A stretch of 64,000 nt of DNA from positions 62,001-126,000 of the forward strand of contig CAYWGD010000001.1 in the NCBI GenBank assembly GCA_964457335.1. Direction: 5' to 3'. Under the pieces are notes generated by a model. That model made no database searches. It was given only the letters and a program-made list of their open reading frames with translations, and was not told the DNA's origin. Below are positions 25,230 through 33,229 of this stretch, in pieces; positions within the stretch are counted from its first letter, which is position 1; each line of letters starts with the position of its first letter. Origin of the DNA: CAJBVW01 sp964457335 (GTDB lineage: Bacteria; Myxococcota_A; UBA796; SXON01). The position numbers and the translations under genes were made by a program.

Positions 25230-26642
25230 TTGGAGGAGTCCTCGCGCCCACGTCGCTTCGTGCGTCCCGAAGGCCCCGTCCAACGGGTCTCGGAGCGAGG
25301 GCTCCCTCACAACTGGGAGACGGAACGGGCGCTGCTCGGCGGGCTCATGCTCGCCCCCGAGCAGCTCCTCCAGGTGCGTGAATCGATCCAGGCGGACGAC
25401 TTCCACCGCCCGGCGCACCAGCACCTCTTCGCGCTCCTCTGCGCGCTCGCGGACGCGGGTGCGGTCCCCGACACGATGGTGCTCCTCGACGAGATCGAGC
25501 GCCGTGGGGAAGCCGAGCGCGTGGGCGGCATCGCGTACGTCATCGCGCTGCCCCAGGCCTGCCCCACGGTCGACAACCTCGAGGCCTACGGGCGTCGGGT
25601 CAAGGAGCACGCGGTCCGCCGCCAGCTCCTGCTCGCCGCGCGCCAGATCGAGGCCGACATCCAGGAGGGCGTGAAGGACCTCGGCTCGCTCATGGACGGC
25701 GCCGAGAAAGCCGTCTTCGAGATCGCCAACGTCACCGGCTCGAAGTCCTGGCACCCGCTCTCCAACATCATCGACGAGCAGATCCTCGAGATCCAGCAGC
25801 GCGCCTCGAACCCGGGCGAGGTCACCGGCGTCCCGACGGGTTTCGTGGACCTCGACAAGAAGCTCGCGGGCCTCCAGCGCACCGACCTCATCGTCCTGGC
25901 GGCGCGCCCCGCGATGGGCAAGACCGCGTTCGTCCTGAACCTCGCGCTGAACGCCGCGCTCAAGGGCGGCGTGGCGGTCGGGATGTTCTCGCTCGAGATG
26001 TCCCGGCACCAGCTCGCCACCCGCATGTTGTGCTCGCACGCGCGCGTGGACGCGAGCCTCGTCCGCACCGGCAACCTCGACCCCAACGAGGACTGGCGCC
26101 GCCTCATCGAGGCCTCGGAGGTCCTGCACGGGCTGCCGATCCTCATCGACGACACGCCGGGCCTCACGATCACGCAGCTCCGGAGCAAGGCGCGCCGGCT
26201 GAAGGCCGAGTACCCGAACCTCGGGCTCCTGATCATCGACTACCTGCAGCTCATGCAGGGGACCGGCGGCGCGAAGGAGTCGCGCGAGAACGTCATCAGC
26301 AACATCTCGCGCGGCATGAAGATCCTCGCGAAGGAGCTGAGCGTCCCGGTCGTCGCGCTCTCGCAGCTGAACCGCTCGCTCGAGAGCCGCACCGACAAGC
26401 GCCCGCTCCCCTCGGACCTCCGCGAGTCCGGCGCCATCGAGCAGGACGCCGACGTCATCCTGTTCATCTACCGGGACGAGGTCTACAACAAGGAGAACAG
26501 CCCCAAGAAGGGCATCGCCGAGATCATCATCGCCAAGCAGCGCAGTGGTCCCATCGGCACCGTCGAGCTCGCTTTCCTCGACAAGTACATCTTGTTCCAG
26601 AACCTCGCGGGGCCGAGCGAAGCGCCGAGCGGTTACTTCTGA
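25230..26642 (+). CDS. dnaB: Replicative DNA helicase
   Basis: A 470-residue hexameric 5'-3' helicase of the replication fork. The N-terminal primase-interacting domain begins at LPHNWETERALLGGLML. The RecA-like domain has Walker A ARPAMGKTAF, EMSRHQLATRML, Walker B LGLLIIDYLQLMQG and the H4 motif QLNRSLESRTDKRP with arginine finger region. No intein interrupts these sites. The start is TTG at 25230, three bases after the rplI stop; a GGAGGAG follows rather than precedes this codon, so the exact start is uncertain by about 10 residues. The sequence ends with the short ILFQNLAGP tail. Confidence 0.96.
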   Translation: MEESSRPRRFVRPEGPVQRVSERGLPHNWETERALLGGLMLAPEQLLQVRESIQADDFHRPAHQHLFALLCALADAGAVPDTMVLLDEIERRGEAERVGGIAYVIALPQACPTVDNLEAYGRRVKEHAVRRQLLLAARQIEADIQEGVKDLGSLMDGAEKAVFEIANVTGSKSWHPLSNIIDEQILEIQQRASNPGEVTGVPTGFVDLDKKLAGLQRTDLIVLAARPAMGKTAFVLNLALNAALKGGVAVGMFSLEMSRHQLATRMLCSHARVDASLVRTGNLDPNEDWRRLIEASEVLHGLPILIDDTPGLTITQLRSKARRLKAEYPNLGLLIIDYLQLMQGTGGAKESRENVISNISRGMKILAKELSVPVVALSQLNRSLESRTDKRPLPSDLRESGAIEQDADVILFIYRDEVYNKENSPKKGIAEIIIAKQRSGPIGTVELAFLDKYILFQNLAGPSEAPSGYF

Positions 26643-26682
26643 CCCGCTCGTTCATCCGCGGCCCGAGCGCCCGGGGACGGGG

Positions 26683-26712
26683 TTGACAGCGGTCCCCCCG
26701 TCTACTATCAAC
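26683..26712 (+). promoter_or_regulatory. Sigma-70-like promoter for the FHA gene
   Basis: TTGACA (26683-26688), a perfect -35 box, is followed 18 nt later by TATCAA as a fair -10 box. It lies between dnaB and the FHA-domain gene, about 60 nt before that gene's ATG. Confidence 0.55.
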
Positions 26713-26770
26713 GCGACTCACCCGTCCTTTCCGTACACGCTCGCCGCCCCCTGCTTAGGAGCCCCTGGAC

Positions 26771-27952
26771 ATGGAGAAGAAGGAACTCCTCGATACGCTC
26801 TCCGCGCTGACCGCCCGGTACGAGCAGCACCGACACTACATCGAGAAGGCCCGCGCCCAGGCGGCGACCGGCAAGTTCAACAACGCCGTCATCGAGAAGG
26901 TCGTCCTCGACCACGAGATCAAGTCCTCCGACCTCGCCGACCAGGTCGCGCCTCTCCTCCCGCGCATCGGCGAGCTGCTCGCGGGCTACGCGGCGGAGAA
27001 GGAGCGGATCGAGGCGTCGAAGGGCGGTGTCGACGAGCAGATCCAGGAGCTCGAGCTCCGCGCGGCGATCGGGGAGCTCTCCGAGGAGGACTTCGAGCGC
27101 GAGACCGCGGGCCTCCGTGCCAGCCAGTCGAGCGCCAACGAGCGGATCGCGGCGGTGCAGGCGGACTGGGACGCGCTCGACGGCGCCCGCGGCCGCTGGG
27201 CGGCGGTGGCCGGCCCGGCCGGGCACTACACCGCGGCCCCGGAGCCCGCGCCGGCGCCCGCGGTCGAGGAGCCCGAGCCGGTCATCGACGAGCCGGTCGT
27301 CGAGGCCGAGCCCGAGGTGGCGGCCGAGCCGGTGGTCGACGACGCGCCGGAGATCGGCGAGCCCGAGTCCCACGGGGCGCGGGCCGAGTTCCGCGAGGAT
27401 CTCTCCGACGTGTTCCCGACCGCCACCGTCGAGACGGCGAGCGTGCGGGTCTCCGCGCACGTGGAAGAGGACATCGCGATCGAGACCGCCGAGGTGGCCG
27501 AGGAGTCCGGCGACGCGCCGAGCGCCGACGTGCCGTTCGGCTTCGAGGAGGAGATCCTCGGCGGCGACGTGTCGGTGAGCGCGGGCGAGGTCGAGATCGA
27601 CCTGGCGGGTGACGGCGGCGTGTCCGCGACGCCGGCCGAGGGTGGCGACGCGCCGCGCCGCGCGCTCCTCCTGTACCAGGAGGGGACCGCCGAGGAGCAG
27701 ATCTACCCGTTCACGGGCGACACGCTCACGATCGGCCGCGGCCGCGAGAACGACATCCAGATCAAGAACGACTCGAAGGTGTCGCGCTACCACTGCAAGC
27801 TGTTCCGCCGGGGCAACAACTTCTACATCGAGGATCAGAAGTCCTCGAACGGGAGCCTCGTCAACGGCGAGCTGATCACCGACCGCCGCCTCTTCGGCGG
27901 CGAGGAGATCATCATCGGCGAGACGTTCTTCCGCTTCCGCATCATGGAGTGA
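26771..27952 (+). CDS. FHA-domain protein with N-terminal coiled coil
   Basis: A 393-residue cytoplasmic protein. Residues 1-140 form a helical coiled coil (KKELLDTLSALTARYEQHRH, ELEGxxxGELSEEDFE-like). Residues about 155-290 are an acidic Glu/Pro/Ala/Val spacer. The C terminus is a canonical FHA domain that binds phosphothreonine: LTIGRGRENDIQI, SKVSRYHCKL and SSNGSLVNGE, with Gly-Arg, Ser-x-x-His and Asn-Gly landmarks. It probably reads out Ser/Thr kinase signalling, which is plentiful in Myxococcota, but no kinase is adjacent. The degenerate sensor kinase and HTH-receiver genes follow on the same strand. Confidence 0.85.
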   Translation: MEKKELLDTLSALTARYEQHRHYIEKARAQAATGKFNNAVIEKVVLDHEIKSSDLADQVAPLLPRIGELLAGYAAEKERIEASKGGVDEQIQELELRAAIGELSEEDFERETAGLRASQSSANERIAAVQADWDALDGARGRWAAVAGPAGHYTAAPEPAPAPAVEEPEPVIDEPVVEAEPEVAAEPVVDDAPEIGEPESHGARAEFREDLSDVFPTATVETASVRVSAHVEEDIAIETAEVAEESGDAPSADVPFGFEEEILGGDVSVSAGEVEIDLAGDGGVSATPAEGGDAPRRALLLYQEGTAEEQIYPFTGDTLTIGRGRENDIQIKNDSKVSRYHCKLFRRGNNFYIEDQKSSNGSLVNGELITDRRLFGGEEIIIGETFFRFRIME

Positions 27953-28018
27953 CGGACGCCGGCCGGGCCACCGTGCCCGGCCCGCATCTGGTAGGATTCT
28001 CCAAGTAGGGAGATCTCG

Positions 28019-30358
28019 CTGGACGCCGCGGACCGTGATCTTCTCATCGTGCAGCTCGGCGGCCCGGCGGTTCCCGACGGACCGCCGACCCGGACCCTCG
28101 CGTCCCATCGCGTCGTGAGCCCCGAGGATGCACGGCGGGCGTTGCGCGAGTCCCCCTACGAGATCGTGATCGGGCTGGCCTCCGTCACCACCGCGGTGAC
28201 GGAGGTCGTCTCGTTTTTCCGGGAGGTCGAGGCCGTCCGGGTCGTGCGCGCGCCGCGTGCCTGGCTCGCGGAGCACGCCTCGGCCCTCGGCGACGCGGTC
28301 GACGAGCTCGTGGCCGAGGAGGCGGAGGACGCGGAGGTCGCGCTGCGCCTCCGGTGGGCCACGGTCCGGCGTCGCCCCGCGACGCGACGCGCCATCGAGC
28401 GCGAGCAACGCCTCGAGCAGCTCCGCGTGGCGCTGCCCGTCGGGTGCACGTCGGACGCCGTGGCGACCGCCGGCGCGGTGGCCCTGGCCGCGCTTTCGGG
28501 CGTGGTCGGGGTGCGGATCGAGCGGGAGCCGCCGGACTCCTGGGATGGCGCGGTGGCGCGCGGGGAGCCGGTCGAGGTGCCGGCGGCCGTGCGGGCGCGC
28601 GTGCTGCGCGACGCGGAGCTCCGGGAGTTTCCTCTGGGCGCCGAGCGGCTGCTGGTCGCCCCGCTCGGCGCCGGGGCGCTGGTCGCGGTGCGCGCCTCCG
28701 ACGATCTCGACACGCCCCTGCTCGTGGCGCTGGCCGCGGAGACGGGCCGGGCGCTGGACGCGGCGCTCCTGCTCGAGGCGGAGGCCGACCGCGCCTTCCG
28801 GCTGGAGCGCGCCTGGCTGGAGCGATCGCGCGAGGTCGAGCGCGTGCGGGCCCGCCTCGCGCGCGTGTCGGAGGCGCGCGACGCGATGCTCGCGTTCCTC
28901 TCGCACGACGTGCGCTCGCCGCTCACGGTCCTGGTCGGGCACTGCCAGATGCTGAACGAGGGCATCCTCCCGGCCGCGCGCCGCGCGGCTTCGCTCGAGA
29001 CGATCCGGCGCCAGGCCGACCGCCTGAGCCAGATGGCGGGCGAGGTGGTCGACCGCCAGCGGGCGCTCCCGGAGGAGCGGGGCGTCGACGTTCGCATCGA
29101 CCTGGGGGCCCTCGCGGAGGACGCCGTCGGCCGCGCGCGCCCGCTCGCCACGCGCCGCTCGCAGTCGATCGGGCTCGACGTGGACTCCGGCGTCGCGATC
29201 GACGCCGACGCCGCCGGGGTGGGGGACATCGTCGACGCCCTGGTCGACGCCACGCTCCACCGGGTCCCCGAGGGCGGCGCGGTCACGGTGCGGGTCCTGG
29301 CCGACGGCGCGCGCGCGCGGCTCACGGCGCGGGGCGACGGGCCCGCCTGGCCCGCGACGTGGCAGGAGATCGAGGCGACGCCCGCCGGCCGCGCGTTGTC
29401 CACCGCGATGGCGCGCGCCCGTGAGCGCGGCGGTGAGGTCCGCGTCGGCGAGGCCGCCGCCGCCGAGCTCGTCCTGGAGCTGCCCCGCGCCCCGGCCGAG
29501 GCGCCGCCGCCGATCTTCGTCGCGGCCGCGGGCGACGCCGACGTCGCCACGCTCGTCGAGCTCCTGGCCCCGCTCGGCGGGCCCGTCGCCGGCCACCCCC
29601 TCGGGGCGGGCCTCTCGGCCACGGTGCGCCGGGCCTCGCCCGCCGTGGTGGTGGTCGACGGCACCCGCGAGCCCGGCGCGGCGCTCGACGCCCTGGAGCG
29701 CCTGCGCAAGAGCGCCGTGACGGCCGGCGTGCCGACCGTGTTCCTCGCCCCGCCCGGGGCGCCGCGCGCGCTCCACCGGGCCACCGCGTCCGGCGTGCTC
29801 GCCTCGCTTGTCGCGCCCGTGGACGGGCGGGCGCTGCTCGCCGCCGTCATCCGTGCCCGCCGGGAGGGCAGCGCTGCGCCGCCCCCGGGCGAGCGCCACG
29901 ACCCCGCTTCGGGGCTGCCGACCCTCGCCGGCATCGTCGACCGCCTCCAGGCCCTCGTGAGCGCCGCCCGCGCGGCCCGCGCCGAGCTCCCGGCCCTCAC
30001 GATCACCGAGATCGGGCCCCGCGCCGACGAGCCGGGCCGCACCCGCTCCGTCGCGGAGGAGGTGCTGGCCTGGCTCGCGGCGGAGCTCCGCCCGCGCGCG
30101 CTGCCGGGTGATCTGCTGGCCCGCATCGAAACCGACGCGCTCGTCCTCGTGTCGCCCACCCGGACGCGGGAGGAAATGGTGGCAATTTGGGACGAACTAC
30201 GGGATCACCTGGCTCGCGCGCGACCGCGGATCGGGGTTACGCGCGTGGCCGTTCGCGCTCGGCTCGAGCTTTCGGATCTCGCGTGGACAGGAGAGGATCC
30301 CTTGAGGGCCATCGTGGTCGGGATGCGCAGCGCGGCGGAGGTGGGGCATGCCTCGTAG
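28019..30358 (+). CDS. Degenerate sensor kinase with pseudo-receiver and GGDEF-like tail (probable CTG start)
   Basis: About 779 residues. The standard start is GTG at 28049, but the frame extends upstream to CTG at 28019, behind GGGAG (28008-28012) with 6 nt spacing. That adds LDAADRDLLIV, completing a first beta strand of a receiver-like N domain. A GAF-like middle and a coiled coil follow, then a good HisKA box (FLSHDVRSPLTVLVG). The ATPase region lacks a clear N box and G boxes, so it may not bind ATP. Next comes a second pseudo-receiver (PIFVAAAGDADVATLVELL) and a weak GGDEF-like C terminus. It overlaps the HTH-receiver gene by 11 nt. Likely a signalling scaffold rather than an active kinase. 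Confidence 0.7.
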   Translation: MDAADRDLLIVQLGGPAVPDGPPTRTLASHRVVSPEDARRALRESPYEIVIGLASVTTAVTEVVSFFREVEAVRVVRAPRAWLAEHASALGDAVDELVAEEAEDAEVALRLRWATVRRRPATRRAIEREQRLEQLRVALPVGCTSDAVATAGAVALAALSGVVGVRIEREPPDSWDGAVARGEPVEVPAAVRARVLRDAELREFPLGAERLLVAPLGAGALVAVRASDDLDTPLLVALAAETGRALDAALLLEAEADRAFRLERAWLERSREVERVRARLARVSEARDAMLAFLSHDVRSPLTVLVGHCQMLNEGILPAARRAASLETIRRQADRLSQMAGEVVDRQRALPEERGVDVRIDLGALAEDAVGRARPLATRRSQSIGLDVDSGVAIDADAAGVGDIVDALVDATLHRVPEGGAVTVRVLADGARARLTARGDGPAWPATWQEIEATPAGRALSTAMARARERGGEVRVGEAAAAELVLELPRAPAEAPPPIFVAAAGDADVATLVELLAPLGGPVAGHPLGAGLSATVRRASPAVVVVDGTREPGAALDALERLRKSAVTAGVPTVFLAPPGAPRALHRATASGVLASLVAPVDGRALLAAVIRARREGSAAPPPGERHDPASGLPTLAGIVDRLQALVSAARAARAELPALTITEIGPRADEPGRTRSVAEEVLAWLAAELRPRALPGDLLARIETDALVLVSPTRTREEMVAIWDELRDHLARARPRIGVTRVAVRARLELSDLAWTGEDPLRAIVVGMRSAAEVGHAS

Positions 30359-31001
30359 GAAGGCCGACGGCGTAGGGCCGCGGTACCTCACCACGTTCAT
30401 GGTGGCGAAGAAGCTCGGCGTGAGCCCGCCCACCGTGGTGAACTGGGTCAACAGCGGGTTGTTGCCCGCCCACCGCACGCCGGGCGGCCACCGGCGCATC
30501 GCCCGCGAGGACATCCGCGCCTTCGCCCAGGAGCACGACTACCCGCTCCCGGCGGACTTCGAGGACGACGAGGAGCTCCCGTCCGCCGCCGCGCCGACCC
30601 CGCGCGCCACGAACGGCCCGCACAAGGTGCTCGTGGTCGACGACCAGCGGGAGTTCTGCACGCTGGTGCGCGACTACCTGGTGCTGAGAGGCGGCTACGA
30701 GGTCGAGATAGCCGACAGCGGTTTCGCCGCCGGGTACGCCGTGGCGCAGTTCAAGCCCGAGGTCATCCTGATGGACATCCTCATGCCCGATATGGACGGG
30801 TTCGAGGTGCTCCGCATGTTGCAGGCCGACCCCGAGACGCGCTCGATACCCGTCATCGCCTGCACCGCCTATCGGGACCCGCACGTCGAGGAGCGGGTCA
30901 AGCGAGAGGCGTTCGTGGACTACATGGAGAAGCCGCTCCGGCTCGATCGACTCGCAGATGTGGTGGCGAGCGCGATCAACGCCCGGGCTTCGCGGAGCTA
31001 G
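30348..31001 (+). CDS. MerR/excisionase-type HTH joined to a receiver domain
   Basis: A 217-residue response regulator with inverted order. Residues 13-60 are a MerR-like HTH (FMVAKKLGVSPPTVVNWVN, GLLPAHRTPGGHRRI). After an acidic linker, residues 93-213 are a complete receiver: VVDDQ (Asp98/99), phospho-acceptor Asp143 in LMDILMPDMDG, Thr173 and Lys195 in MEKPLR. So a phosphorylation-controlled DNA-binding protein is expected. It overlaps the upstream degenerate kinase by 11 nt and the convergent XdhC gene by 26 nt at its 3' end. The partner kinase is probably elsewhere if the upstream protein is inactive. Confidence 0.87.
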   Translation: MPRRKADGVGPRYLTTFMVAKKLGVSPPTVVNWVNSGLLPAHRTPGGHRRIAREDIRAFAQEHDYPLPADFEDDEELPSAAAPTPRATNGPHKVLVVDDQREFCTLVRDYLVLRGGYEVEIADSGFAAGYAVAQFKPEVILMDILMPDMDGFEVLRMLQADPETRSIPVIACTAYRDPHVEERVKREAFVDYMEKPLRLDRLADVVASAINARASRS

Positions 31002-31827
31002 GCGGACGCGCGATGCCGTCCCCCCCGCGCGCGGGGAGGGGGATCTCCGACAGCGGCACCGGCGGCCGCGTGACGCCGTGGCGCACCCGCACGAGCTCCG
31101 CCGCGATGGACACGGCGATCTCCTCGGGCGTCTCCGCGCCGATGTCGAGGCCCACGGGCGTGGACACGCGCGCGAACAGCGCCTCGTCCACCCCCGCCGC
31201 CCGCAGCCGCAGGAAGAACTTCGCGACCTTGGCCCGGCTCCCGATGAGCCCGAGCCACGCCCAGGTGCGCGGCAGGAGCGCCTGGAGGAGGTCCTGGTCG
31301 AGGGCGTGATCGTGCGTGACCAGCAGGACGTACGTGCGCGCGTCGGTCTCGAGCGCGGCGACCCAGCGCCGCGGGTCCGCGCACACCGTCGTCACGCCCG
31401 GGAAGCGCTGGGGGTCCGCGTACTCCTCGCGCTCGTCCACCACCGTCACGTCGAAGCCGAGGTCGCGGGCGAGGGCCGCCGTCGGCCGCGCCACGTGCCC
31501 GCCCCCGAAGATCACGAGCCGCTCGCGCGGCGTGAGCGGCTCGATGTACACGTCCATGGCGCCTCCGCAGCACATCCCGAGGTCCCGCGTCAGGTGCACG
31601 GAGAAGCGGCGGGGCCGCCCCTCCCGCAGCGCGTCCAGCGCCGCGTTCGTGACCTGGAGCTCGAAGTTCCCGCCGCCCACGGTGCCGAGCGTGCGCCCGT
31701 CCGGCCACACGAGCATCCGCGCGCCCGCGGCTCGGGGCGCCGACCCGTCCACGCCGACGACCGTCGCGAGCGCGACGTGCTCGCCCGCCTCCGTCGCGTC
31801 GAGCGCGGCCTTCCAGATCTCCCTCAC
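30976..31827 (-). CDS. XdhC/CoxI-family molybdenum-cofactor protein
   Basis: A 283-residue protein of the XdhC family, which binds and matures (sulfurates) molybdenum cofactor for xanthine-dehydrogenase-type enzymes. The N-terminal part has GSAPRAAGARMLV and GTVGGGNFELQV, then a CCGGAMDVYIEP segment. The C-terminal Rossmann part reads VIFGGGHVARPTAALARDLG and later LGLIGSRAKVAKF. I place the start at GTG 31827, ten bases after the amidohydrolase stop; an ATG at 31884 would overlap that gene. Its 3' end overlaps the HTH-receiver gene. No xanthine dehydrogenase subunits are in the window. Confidence 0.85.
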   Translation of the reverse strand: MREIWKAALDATEAGEHVALATVVGVDGSAPRAAGARMLVWPDGRTLGTVGGGNFELQVTNAALDALREGRPRRFSVHLTRDLGMCCGGAMDVYIEPLTPRERLVIFGGGHVARPTAALARDLGFDVTVVDEREEYADPQRFPGVTTVCADPRRWVAALETDARTYVLLVTHDHALDQDLLQALLPRTWAWLGLIGSRAKVAKFFLRLRAAGVDEALFARVSTPVGLDIGAETPEEIAVSIAAELVRVRHGVTRPPVPLSEIPLPARGGDGIARPPSSAKPGR

Positions 31828-31837
31828 AGGATCCCCG

Positions 31838-33142
31838 TCACAGGCCGGCGCGCTCCCGAACCCGGGCCAGGGCGCGCTTCGCACCGGCCACGGTCTCCCC
31901 CGTGTCCCAGGCGAGCACGTGCCCGTCCTCCGCGACCTTCCGGCCCGCCACCCACACCTGGGTCACCGCGCGCGTGTCGAGCGCGTAGACCACGGCGCCG
32001 TGTGGATCGCCGCCGCCCCACACCCGGTCGGGATCGAGAACCACGAGGTCCGCCACGTGGCCCGGCGCGACCACGCCGCCCGGGAACCCGAGCGCCTCGG
32101 CGCCCGCGGCCGTCGCCATCCGCAGGACCAGCGGCGCGGGCATGGCCGTCGGGTCGAGCCGGGGCTTCTGCACGAGCGCCGCGAGCCGCATCTCCGCGAA
32201 CATGTCGAGGCGGTTGTTGCAGGGCGCCCCGTCGGCCCCGAGGCTGACGTGCACGCCCTTCGCGAGGAGCTCCGGGACCCGCGCCACGCCGCTCCCGAGC
32301 TTGAGGTTGGAGGACGGGCAGTGCAGCACGCGCGTGCCGGTGCGCGCCAGGACCGCCTCCTCCGCCTCGGTGAGGTGGATGCAGTGGGCGAGCGCCACGT
32401 CCGGGCCGGTGAACCCGAGGCGGTCGAGGTGCAGCACGTTGTCGGTGCCGACGAGGCTCCGCACGAGCTCGACCTCGCCGCGGTTCTCGCTCGCGTGCGT
32501 GTGGAGCAGGCAGCCGCGCGCGCGGGCCTCCCGCGCCGTCTCGACGAGCAGCTCGTCGGAGCAGGAGGGGACGAAGCGCGGGGCGAAGGCGTAGCGGAGC
32601 AGGCCCTTGCCGTGCCAGCGATCCGCGAGGTCGCAGGCGGCGCGGAGCGACGCCTCCAAGGGCAGCGAGAGCCCCGCCTCGTTGTCGCGGTCCATCATCG
32701 CGGCGCCGCAGTACAGCCGGATGCCGGCCTCGGCGGCGGCTTCGAACACCGCGTCGGTGTGGTGCACCGTCGCCATGTCGAGGATCGCGGTGGTCCCGCC
32801 GGCGAGGAGCTCCGTCACGCCGAGCCGCGCCGAGGCGTGCACGCTCTCGGGGTCGTGGGCGCGCTCGAGCGGCCAGATGCGCGTCCGCAGCCAGTCGAGG
32901 AGCAACAGGTCGTCCGCGAGGCCGCGGAACAGGGTCTGCACGAGGTGCACGTGCGTCTGCACGAAGCCCGGCAGGAGCCACTTCCCCGCGAGGTCGACCT
33001 CCCGCGCGCCACGCAGCCCGGGCGCCACCGCCCGGATCGTGTCCCCCTCGATGCCGACGTCCGCGTCCAGCACGGTGTGGGCGGCGTCGCAGGTCAAAAT
33101 GCGGGCGTTCTTGAGGACGAGCGGAAACGAGGGCGGGCTCAG
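31838..33142 (-). CDS. Amidohydrolase (guanine/8-oxoguanine/SAH-deaminase type), probable CTG start
   Basis: A metal-dependent aminohydrolase of about 434 residues. The metal ligands are visible: PGFVQTHVHLVQT (HxH), HTHASENRGE, LAHCIHL and GADGAPCNNR (Asp). The best-fitting relatives are the guanine, 8-oxoguanine and S-adenosylhomocysteine deaminases. The only standard start is TTG at 33097, which would remove the usual first strand. The frame continues to CTG at 33142, six bases after a perfect GGAGGAG, giving the family-typical PLVLKNARILTCDA. I therefore prefer CTG. XdhC follows 10 nt downstream, suggesting purine degradation. Confidence 0.82.
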   Translation of the reverse strand: MSPPSFPLVLKNARILTCDAAHTVLDADVGIEGDTIRAVAPGLRGAREVDLAGKWLLPGFVQTHVHLVQTLFRGLADDLLLLDWLRTRIWPLERAHDPESVHASARLGVTELLAGGTTAILDMATVHHTDAVFEAAAEAGIRLYCGAAMMDRDNEAGLSLPLEASLRAACDLADRWHGKGLLRYAFAPRFVPSCSDELLVETAREARARGCLLHTHASENRGEVELVRSLVGTDNVLHLDRLGFTGPDVALAHCIHLTEAEEAVLARTGTRVLHCPSSNLKLGSGVARVPELLAKGVHVSLGADGAPCNNRLDMFAEMRLAALVQKPRLDPTAMPAPLVLRMATAAGAEALGFPGGVVAPGHVADLVVLDPDRVWGGGDPHGAVVYALDTRAVTQVWVAGRKVAEDGHVLAWDTGETVAGAKRALARVRERAGL

Positions 33143-33229
33143 CTGAGGCTCCTCCGGTGCGCAAACGTCACCGGGACCGGCGTCCTATCGCGTTGACCGG
33201 GCGGTGGCGCTTGCGTAAAGTGCCGGCCC

